A stretch of DNA of 64,000 nucleotides from Malurus cyaneus samueli (Eukaryota > Chordata > Aves > Passeriformes > Maluridae). The notes below the pieces were generated by a model. It saw only the letters and a program-made list of their open reading frames with translations. It searched no databases and was not told the DNA's origin. The stretch spans positions 53,313,221-53,377,220 of the forward strand of contig CM019214.1 of the NCBI GenBank assembly GCA_009741485.1, given 5' to 3'. Numbering within the stretch: the first letter of the stretch is position 1; each line of letters opens with the position of its first letter. Shown in pieces: positions 1-8,800 of this stretch. Both the position numbers and the translations under genes were made by a program.

Positions 1-660
1 ACCCACGCAGCCCCACGGCCCTGGCCGGGCACTCACGTCGGGTTGGCCTCTCAGGGGCAGCCAGCGATGGGGCTCCATGGCAGCGGCGGCGGATACCGGT
101 AACGACGGCTGCTGGGCGGACCCTCTGAGCGCGGCTCTGCAGCGCTCACGGTGCCGGCGCGCCTCAGCCCTGACCCGGGGCCGCGTCACCGCGCCGCGCC
201 TCACGGGGGCGCCGGGAAGGGGAAAACACCGCCTGAGCTCGCCCGCACCGCCGGGCGGCTCCGCTCCGCAGAGATGGCCGAGGGCGGCCCGACGGTGCCG
301 CCGTCCGTCCCCGGAGTGTTCCGGGCGGCGATGCCTTGGAGATCTCCCCCTCCCAACCCTCTTGGCTCCCCCGGCAGTGGACTCTCCCAGCGGGGCAAGA
401 GGCGGTTCCTGTTCCGCCCCGCCTCGGGGCCTGTGGGCGCGCCGCAGCCGCGGGAGGCGCGGCCGCTCGGTCGGGCATAGCCAGGGCCGCTCCTGCTGGA
501 GCCGATCCCGGGCAGGAACCGCCGCGTGTGGGGAGCGGGCTCCACGCGTTCCGACGGCCAGGCCCCTCCGGAGCGGCCTCCGGCATCTAAATTGAACCGC
601 GGCGGGGAGGCATGGGCAGCATTCAGGGAAACATGCCCACGGGTCGGGCGGGACAAAGGG
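1..660. promoter_or_regulatory. CpG island with the UCHL3 promoter
   Basis: This stretch is very GC-rich and dense in CpG, then drops abruptly to AT-rich DNA near 690. It surrounds the UCHL3 start codon and extends upstream of it, so it most likely contains the UCHL3 transcription start and 5' UTR on the minus strand. No TATA box or CCAAT box was seen near the ATG, which is usual for a CpG-island housekeeping promoter. The long open frames here on both strands are a by-product of GC-rich sequence and resemble no known protein. Confidence 0.75.
37..78 (-). CDS. UCHL3: UCHL3 first coding exon (ubiquitin C-terminal hydrolase L3), partial gene
   Basis: On the minus strand an ATG at 78-76 opens the reading MEPHRWLPLRGQPD, followed directly by a GTGAGT splice donor (ACTCAC on the plus strand, 31-36). 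Human UCHL3 begins MEGQRWLPLEANPE, so the RWLPL core and the exon length of 14 codons both match. UCHL3 is a cytosolic cysteine protease that cleaves small adducts from the C terminus of ubiquitin and NEDD8. Its catalytic residues are encoded in later exons, outside this window. The exon sits at the edge of a CpG island and points away from COMMD6, as in mammals. Identification rests on 14 residues plus the splice donor and the conserved neighbours, which together make it secure. Confidence 0.9.
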
Positions 661-2049
661 AGTCAGAGGGAACTGCTGAGCAGCAATGGCAGTAAATTAC
701 CCCCACATCACAGAATCATAGAACAGTTTTGATGCAAATTAGGTCCCATTCTGTCAATGTGAAGTGTACTAAATGAAGTTAATTTCCTCATGATGCTTTT
801 ATTTTATTTCACCCCGTGTAATCACTTAGCAGGACTAAGGTAATGCTACATGCCGATGCTTGAAGCTTCTACTTTGGCCTATCAACAATGTTGTAGCATC
901 TCTCTGTCCAATCTACTTGGAGCTCATGACATTTTTGTTCTGGTTTCTATACAGTGTCTCCTCATATGAAGGTCTTGGTCCCTCTCCACCTAAACGGTAG
1001 GCCTATAATGTCAGATTACCATCATAGCCTGCATTTCCATGAAAAATTTCATGGAACACACTTCCACACAATTTAACTCTGTGGATAGGCAGACAAGCCA
1101 AAATCAAGCCATACTTCACCACCTTCTGTTCCAAATTTTAAAAATTTAATGCACATTTATATGCTGATGAAAACAAACCCAAAATACCGTGAGGTTTCAG
1201 CAAATGACTGTGTAATTACCTAACCACAAAGATATTAAACTTCATACTCCATATCTTGGAGAAAGAAAGTAAGAAAAGTATCGTAATGAATATTAGTCAT
1301 AGTGGTAAGGGCATAACTGAGAGACTTAAGGAAATTATAAAATAAAGTATGTGTATTAAGTTAAGAACAAAGATTGTTAAGTCCTCAGTATCGGAAACAG
1401 ATCTCAGTGACGCATACATTGTCGGTATTTTGAGAACCATGAGGTCATAAAAACACAGACTACTCAAAATCATTGTTACACTTAATTAAATACTTTAGAC
1501 GGGAGAGGCCAAGATCAGACAGGTCATAAATGTAAAGCTCATAAGCACCATGTTTCATAATGATTAGTCTTTTCCTAAAGTATTTTCTAGATTCTTTCAT
1601 TACTGAAAAAACATACTTTTAAATTAGCACTACTGTGGGACGAATTGTATTTTACTACTGTCACAGCCTCAGAATACTGAGATTCTAATGCTATTCCCTA
1701 TATATATTAAAAATGTTTAAAGTAAATGTTATACTGATACTAGAGAAGTGTAAAAATATTGTTTTAAAGTGAAACTGCTGAATGGTCAGTATTGTCTTAT
1801 ACTCTGCCACAGCCCAAACGTAATTGATATCAGTGGGAAATGCTTACTGAACACAGATCTAGTTGTGATTTTACCAAAGGTGGCTATTTCCCTACAAAGC
1901 TGAAGACAATTTACCTACACAAGTTTCCACAAACCTCACAGGTTTTATTTTAAGGTGTATGGGCTGATTCCACTATCCACCTGTACAAAGTATGTTCATT
2001 TCTACCAAGTTGCACGGAATAGGCATCGGGTCCCCTGCGAAGGCAAGAG
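661..2049. other. UCHL3-COMMD6 intergenic DNA, AT-rich, no gene seen
   Basis: No exon-like frame or recognisable gene was found. From 789 onward this DNA is repeated at 3306-4590 with scattered substitutions and small indels, so it belongs to the first copy of the tandem duplication. Around 708-755 there is a faint resemblance to the 3' tail of a CR1 element on the minus strand, too short to call. Confidence 0.6.
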
Positions 2050-2436
2050 GAGGAGCTGGAGCTGTTCAGCCTAGAGAAGAAAAAAGTTGCGTGAAACTTC
2101 ATAGCAGCATTTCAGTATCTGAAGTGGGTCTGAACGGAAGCCGGAGAGGAACTCTTCGTCAGAAGTGTAGTGCAGCACAAGGGGGAATGGGTACAAACTG
2201 CAAGTGGGGAATTAGGTTAGGTATTAGGAAGAAATTCTTTACTGCGAAGTGGTGAGGCACTGAAATGCGCTGCCCAGAGAGGTTGCCTCGCGGACGTCCC
2301 ATCCGTGAAGCGTTCGAGACCAAGCTGGATGGACAGCCTGTATGGGGGGAGGTGTCCCCGCCCATGCATGGGATTTGGACTGGATGATCTTTAGGGCCGC
2401 TTCCAACCCCTTAACATTCTGTGGTCCCATGATTTG
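2050..2436 (+). mobile_element. CR1 LINE 3'-end fragment (in copy 1)
   Basis: The run includes landmarks of the avian CR1 3' region in order: TTCAGCCTAGAGAAG, AGGAAGAAATTCTTTACT, GTGGTGAGGCACTG, CAAGCTGGATGG, GGGAGGTGTCCCCGCCCATG, GGATGATCTTTAGG, then a degenerate CATTCTGTGGTCCCATGATT tail. CR1 copies are usually truncated at the 5' end, as here. The insertion lies about 200 bp upstream of the first COMMD6 CCAAT box. Several single bases expected from the family are missing in this copy but present in copy 2. Confidence 0.9.
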
Positions 2437-2502
2437 CATACGTGAGCTTGTGACAACGAGCACCACGAAAGCCCTGTCGATAAACCAAACTCAGCAAACA
2501 AC

Positions 2503-2794
2503 TTGTTGCGCCAACTTGAGCCGGCGCTTCCTAAATCCTCCGAGGCGGTTCACACTTCCCACCCCCGACCCTGTCCCTCATCCCGCGCCATGGCCGGGGG
2601 AGTGACAGGAGCGGCAGCCCGAGAACAGCGCGTGCTCCCCGACCGCAGCCAATCAGCGCGGCCGTCCGCTGCCTCTGCCTCGTCGGGGGCGCTCGCGAGC
2701 CAATCAGCGCGGCGCAGCCTCCGTTCTGGGGCGCGTCGGAGCCAATCAGCGCGGCGAGCTGCGTGGCGGAAGCCGGCCTCGGGCGCGCGACGCT
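2503..2794 (+). promoter_or_regulatory. COMMD6 promoter, copy 1, with three CCAAT boxes
   Basis: A GC-rich, CpG-dense block directly upstream of the COMMD6 ATG. It holds three copies of the motif AGCCAATCAGCGCGGC or a close variant, with CCAAT at 2649-2653, 2700-2704 and 2742-2746. CCAAT followed by CAG matches the NF-Y binding consensus. No TATA box is visible. An upstream ATG at 2590 in a good initiation context opens an unrelated frame that I do not regard as coding. Confidence 0.75.
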
Positions 2795-2840
2795 ATGGCC
2801 GGCGGCTCCGCGGGCGCGTTGGCGTGGCTGGGGGCGCTGG
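2795..2840 (+). CDS. COMMD6: COMMD6 exon 1 coding part, copy 1 (usable)
   Basis: ATG at 2795 in the context CGCTATGGC encodes MAGGSAGALAWLGAL plus one base, followed by the donor GTGAGG at 2841. The leftover G joins AT of exon 2 to give Asp in phase. Of the two exon 1 copies, only this one has both a canonical donor and the right reading frame. Confidence 0.8.
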
Positions 2841-5800
2841 GTGAGGGCGGGGGACAGGGGTGAGAGGGGTGGCTCGGGCACGCAGGGGCTTTCTTTTGGC
2901 ACATGTAAATTAAAACAAATTACAGTGAATGAAAGCAAGTGCATGCATGATGGCCTAGGCGTTTTTCAGAGGAAGATTAATATTGTAACACGTTAGGTAT
3001 TTGCTTTTGATCACTGCTGTTTTTCAGATGGTGGCGGTGCAGCAGATAAAATTCATTTAATACCTCAAGATTTTTTTGCAGAGCTGGTAAGTAGGGGCAT
3101 AAACCGGATGGGGAAGGGCTTCTGGCACTCTAGGGAGCCTTTTAATTTAAGGTCTTTTGAGTTTTTTGTGTTGCAAAGGGAAGCTTATATATGTGATAGC
3201 TTGCCTTGACTCATAAAACAGACCAGTCCTGCTAAGAGCAATGGGTTTGCTTTCAATTTATGTTTTTATCACAACGGTCTGTCAAAATCATCTCTCTCTC
3301 TCCTACATGATGCTTTTATTTTATTTCACCCCGTGTAATCACTTAGCAGGACTAAGGTAATGCTACATGCCGATGCNTGAAGCTTCTACTTTGGCCTATC
3401 AACAATGTTGTAGCATCTCTCTATCCCATCTACTTGGAGCTCCTGACATTTTTGTTCTGGTTTCTATACAGTGTCTCCTCATATGAAGGTCTTGGTCCCT
3501 CTCCACCTAAACGGTAGGCCTATAATGTCAGATTACCATCATAGCCTGCATCTCCATGAAAAATTTCATGGAACACACTTCCACACAATTTAACTCTGTG
3601 GATAGGCAGACAAGCCAAAATCAAGCCATACTTCACCACCTTCTGTTCCAAATTTTAAAAATTTAAGGCACATTTATATGCTGATGAAAACAAACCCAAA
3701 ATACCATGAGGTTTCAGCAAATGACTGTGTAATTACCTAACCACAAAGATATTAAACTTCACACTCCATCTCCATATCTTGGAGAAAGAAAGTAAGAAAA
3801 GTATCGTAATGAATATTAGTCATAGTGGTAAGGGCATAACTGAGAGACTTAAGGAAATTATAAAATAAAGTATGTGTTAGGTAAGTTAAGAACAAAGATT
3901 GTTAAGTCCTCAGTATCGGAAACAGATCTCAGTGACGCATACATTGTCGGTATTTTGAGAACCATGAGGTCATAAAAACACAGACTACTCAAAATCATTT
4001 GTACACTTAATTAAATACTTTAGACGGGAGAGGCCAAGATCAGACAGGTCATAAATGTATAAAGCTCATAAGCACCATGTTCCATAATGATTAGTCTTTT
4101 CCTAAAGTATTTTCTAGATTCTTTCATTAACACTTACTGAAAATACATACTTTTAAATTAGCACTACTGTGGGACGAATTGTATTTTACTACTGTCACAG
4201 CCTCAGAATACTGAGATTCTAATGCTATTCCCTATATATATTAAAAATGTTTAAAGTAAATGTATAACTGATACTAGAGAAGTGTAAAAATATTGTTTTT
4301 AAAAGTGAAACTGCTGAATGGTCAGTATTGTCTTAGTACTCCTGCCACAGCCCAAACGTAATTGATATCAGTGGGAAATGCTTACTGAACACAGATCTAG
4401 TTGTGATTTTACCAAAGGTGGCTATTTCCCTACAAAGCTGAAGACAATTTACCTACACAAGTTTCCCACAAACCTCACAGGTTTTATTTTAAGGTGTATG
4501 GGCTGATTCCACTATCCACCTGTACAAAGTATGTTCATTTCCTACCAAGTTGCACGGAATAGGCATCGGGTCCCCTGCGAAGGCAAGAGGAGGAAGCTGG
4601 AGCTGTTCAGCCTAGAGAAGAAAAAAGTTGCGTGGAAACTTCATAGCAGCATTTCAGTATCTGAAGTGGGTCTGAACGGAAGCCGGAGAGGAACTCTTCG
4701 TCAGAAGTGTAGTGACAGCACAAGGGGGAATGGGTACAAACTGCAAGTGGGGAAATTTAGGTTAGGTATTAGGAAGAAATTCTTTACTGCGAAGGTGGTG
4801 AGGCACTGAAATGCGCTGCCCAGAGAGGTTGCCTCGCGGACGTCCCATCCGTGAAGCGTTCGAGACCAAGCTGGATGGGACAGCCTGGTATGGGGGGAGG
4901 TGTCCCCGCCCATGGCATGGGATTGGGACTGGATGATCTTTAGGGCCGCTTCCAACCCCTTAACATTCTGTGGTCCCATGATTTGCATACGTGAGCTTGT
5001 GACAACGAGCACCACGAAAGCCCTGTCGATAAACCAAACTCAGCAAACAACTTGTTGCGCCAACTTGAGCCGGCGCTTCCTAAATCCTCCGAGGCGGTTC
5101 TACACTTCCCAAACCCCCGAGCCCTGTCCCTCATCCCGCGCCATGGCCGGGGGAGTGACAGGAGCGGCAGCCGCGAGAACAGCGCGTGCTCCCCGACCGC
5201 AGCCAATCAGCGCGGCTCCGCTGCCTCTGCCTCGTTCTGGGGGCGCTCGGAGCCAATCAGCGCGGCTCCCCTGTTCTGGGGGCGCTCGGAGCCAATCAGC
5301 GCGGCGAGCGCTGCGTGGCGGAAGCCGGGCCTGGGCGGGCGCGCGACGCTATGGCCGGCGGCTCCGCGGGCGCGTTGGCATGGCGCTGGGGGCGCTGGGA
5401 GGGCGGGGGAGACCCGGGCTGAGAGGGGTGGGCTCGGGCACGCAGGGGCTTTCTTTTGGCACATGTAAATTAAAACAAATTACAGTGAATGAAAGCAAGT
5501 GCATGCATGATGGCCTAGGCGTTTTTCAGAGGAAGATTAAATATTGTAACACGTTAGGTATTTGCTTTTGATCACTGCTGTTTTTCAGATGGTGGCGGTG
5601 CAGCAGATAAAATTCATTTAATACCTCAAGATTTTTTTGCAGAGCTGGTAAGTAGGGGCATAAACCGGATGGGGAAGGGCTTCTGGCACTCTAGGGAGCC
5701 TTTTAATTTAAGGTCTTTTGAGTTTTTTGTGTTGCAAAGGGAAGCTTATATATGTGATAGCTTGCCTTGACTCATAAAACAGACCAGTCCTGCTAAGAGC

Positions 5801-8800
5801 AATGGGTTTGCTTTCAATTTATGTTTTTATCACAAATCTCTAAAAATCTATTTTTATCTATTGTCCTAAGTATATGTCAAGATAACTTGTCTAAAAAGCA
5901 TTTGGCTTGTTCACTGTAGTGTGCACTTGAACACTTAATATGAAACGATTAATTGTTAATTAGCAATGGTGAGGTAGAAACTAAAGTCTTGATTTTTTTC
6001 TTTTCTTGGATTTGATGGAATTTTAAAATCAGTCACTTCAATTACTTCATTCTTTACTCTGCACTCCACTCTCTGTCCATTTTTGTACTAAGTTGGTTTT
6101 TTTTTGGTAGTCTCCCAAGTATTCAAACTATCTTTGTCTCATGTATTAAAATGTGCATTAAGAATGTCTTCAAACATGTTTTCTTCACAGTGTGAACAAA
6201 TAATTCAGCATCTGAACCATAAAATCCCTGGTGTAAATACAGCTGAATTGTGTCAGGTAAGCTGGCACACCAACATTTGTGAGTATAGTAGCTGTATTGG
6301 CTGTTACAGATAGAATTCCCAAGTTGATGTGGGGTTTCTTGTGTGTATCTACAAAGATGCTTTTACTAATGCATAATTTATTATTTGTAATTGTTTGAAC
6401 ATTCTATTTCTAGAGAATTCAAACATCGGGCATTGAGATTAATATTGGTGACCTGGCAAAAATAGCTAACATTCTTTCATTTCTATTTAGGTAAGCACAA
6501 AATAATTTACTTTGTACCATATCTTTTTTCCTTCCATCACAACTTAATGGTGGTATTGCAAAGTTATATCAAATGTGTGTATAAAATGAACTGTTTTGGG
6601 AAAAGCGGGAAAGATTGTAGGTTTCACTACACAAAAGAGAGCAACTTAGCTTAGTTTGTCATTAAAAAGGTGTAGCTACTTAATATATAGTATCCCATTT
6701 TGTAATAAAAAATGAAGAGAGGAAATTGTTCCAAGATGTTGTCTGCAAGCTCTAGAATTAACAGCGAAATAAAGGAAGTTAAGCTCACTTTTAAAGCTAA
6801 GTCAGCTGGGCCTTTGCCTGAAAAAAATGTGTTTTAAAAACTTCTTGTTTCTTGGAGATTAGAAATCAGCATTTGTACCTGTTTGAAGAACACAGAACTT
6901 AAAATACTGCATTTTGCCATGAGTTGAGTTTTTAGGTAGTATTTTTAGTTGATACATTTTTCTATTTTTAAAAAGATAAAATTTTCAAGATCCTGCTTGT
7001 TCTTTTAATATCTAGTATCGAAACATTTTCTGTAACATTAATACAACTGAGGAAAATATAGCAGTAGAAATTTAACGCACTACTTTTCCCATCTATAAAA
7101 TAGAATGCCTGAAGTTATGTTTGACCATGCTATTTGGAGGACCAAATCACTTTCTCTTGTATTTATGCCTCCTTAAGAGGAATAAACCTGGATGAATAAA
7201 CATACAGTAGGATATTTTTTAATTTGTTTCTGTAGAGGAAGTCAAGTGGCAATTTTTCCTCTAGACTTGCCTTTTCACTTTAAAGGTTTATGGCATCATT
7301 TGACTCCTGTTAGTACCCATTATACTGTGACCGAGGAGTCCTTTTGGTGATACTTAAATTCTGCTGTTTAATTCCAATGTTTAATTAAATTGCCTTTTTC
7401 CTAAAGTAGTAATACTATTCACCTGCTCTATGGAGACATCCTTCACTACTTACGCCTTCTTCCAGTTGCTACAGCACTTGGAGGCTGTGATTATTTTTGG
7501 TTTAATTTTGGGTGTTATGTGAGCCCAGCAAAGGTGGGTCTCTGCATATTAAGACATACTAAAGTCATATTGGTTTTTGCACATGGATACACATGCACAA
7601 AAGATCAGTAATATTCTGGAAAAAAGCAATCATGGGCTGTTGAAGTGTTTTAAAATACATATAAAGTAGAAGTAGAAAGTGTCTCTTTGGGGTGAAATGA
7701 GGAATTGTATTACATTGGTGGAGAATGTAATTGATGCAGTGATCTCTGCATGTATCTATTATAGCACAGCAGCGAGAAACAATCTCTCTACAGAAGAGCT
7801 CATCACCACGTTGGGCAGTGCCACCAGCACACTGCCAAAACATGCAGTTCAAGTTATTCGTCACATATGGAATGAGCAGGGCAAAGCCATTGCTGTGTCA
7901 GAAGATGGAAGAAATACAGTCACAGTGGGGCAGGTAACTAAATGACAAAGTGCAGTTGGGCTGATGGTGAACATTTCAGAAATGTCAGTGTCTCACTGTG
8001 TGTTGTGTTTTGTTGTGTTGTCAGGCAGGCAGGGGTATCTTGACTGCTGAAAGCTTTTCTGCCTGTGTGCATGTACGTGTTGCCAAATACCTATCTAGAT
8101 AAAGCAGCATGTACAATAAGGTTGTCTACATGCTGAACAGTTTTCTAATATTATTGTTTGGGTGATAAAGTCACATTTCATACCTTTTAAAAAATTCATC
8201 TTTGTAGTACTCTTAGGGAAGATGAATGGCAGTCTGGCAGACAATTGTATTGGCTTATTGTGTAAATCTGTTTTAAGTGTAAATTGTTCTTTAAAGTTGA
8301 TAAAAACAGTACTTTATTGCCTATTCTTTGTTTCCCTTAAATTTAAACATTATTTTTAAAGATACTTTCCCTCAATTTCCAGCATTCCCTTTTTGATTGA
8401 AAAAATAGCAGTCTGATTATGTTCGAAGATTTTTTTATGACAGCAGTTTAAAAAAGTATAGAATTAGGAAAAGGCAATCTCTTTCTGAGGCTTGATAGTA
8501 AGCTTCTAAAGGCCCTTTTTCAAAAAAGTTAAAAATTATAACTTACTTGCCTGAAATGTACCTGCTATGTACTTTGATTTATATAAAAGGCAGTTAAGAA
8601 ATTACATAACTTTTCTCTGTTATTGCTATTATAAATTATTTGGTTTAGACTTACAAACTTTGATTTTTATTTAGAAACTTCTAAAAAGAAAACATGACAA
8701 AAAAGCCCCATGCATGATATACAAGCTGGGTGAACTCTATGGCTTAATCTCCTCTTACTAAAATTTTCATAAGAGTGTACTTGACTATTGATTGTACTTA

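Larger units (their letters stand above)
789..3274 (+). repeat. Tandem duplication, copy 1 (2,486 bp)
   Basis: This segment matches 3306-5835 nearly base for base from CATGATGC at the left edge to ATCACAA at the right. It contains intergenic DNA, a CR1 fragment, the COMMD6 promoter, exon 1, intron 1, exon 2 and the start of intron 2. It is 44 bp shorter than copy 2, mostly because it lacks many single bases, often one member of a doublet. Examples lie in the CR1 part, where copy 2 agrees better with the CR1 family. A 31-bp spacer containing a short TC run (3275-3305) separates the copies. It could be a real recent duplication or a falsely duplicated haplotype or gap-filled read. Confidence 0.93.
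3306..5835 (+). repeat. Tandem duplication, copy 2 (2,530 bp)
   Basis: Second copy of the unit at 789-3274. It joins without interruption to the single-copy remainder of COMMD6 intron 2. It has one undetermined base at 3377 where copy 1 reads T. It carries a few substitutions relative to copy 1 as well as indels, so the pair is not a simple repeat of one read. Exon 2 is identical in both copies, but exon 1 of this copy lacks the splice donor present in copy 1. Confidence 0.93.

Noticed and set aside
77..595. Plus-strand 172-codon open frame opposite UCHL3 exon 1
   Set aside because: CpG-island artefact with no protein-like features. The minus-strand UCHL3 exon explains the conserved part.
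708..755. Possible CR1 3' tail on the minus strand (CACAGAATCATAGAACAG and following)
   Set aside because: Only the terminal repeat-like bases fit and the adjacent sequence diverges. Too short to call.
4900..5571. A 223-codon open frame across the CR1 end, the COMMD6 promoter and exon 1 of copy 2
   Set aside because: It runs through a repeat and a CpG island in a frame unrelated to COMMD6 and contains low-complexity translation of the CCAAT repeats. It is compositional, not a gene.
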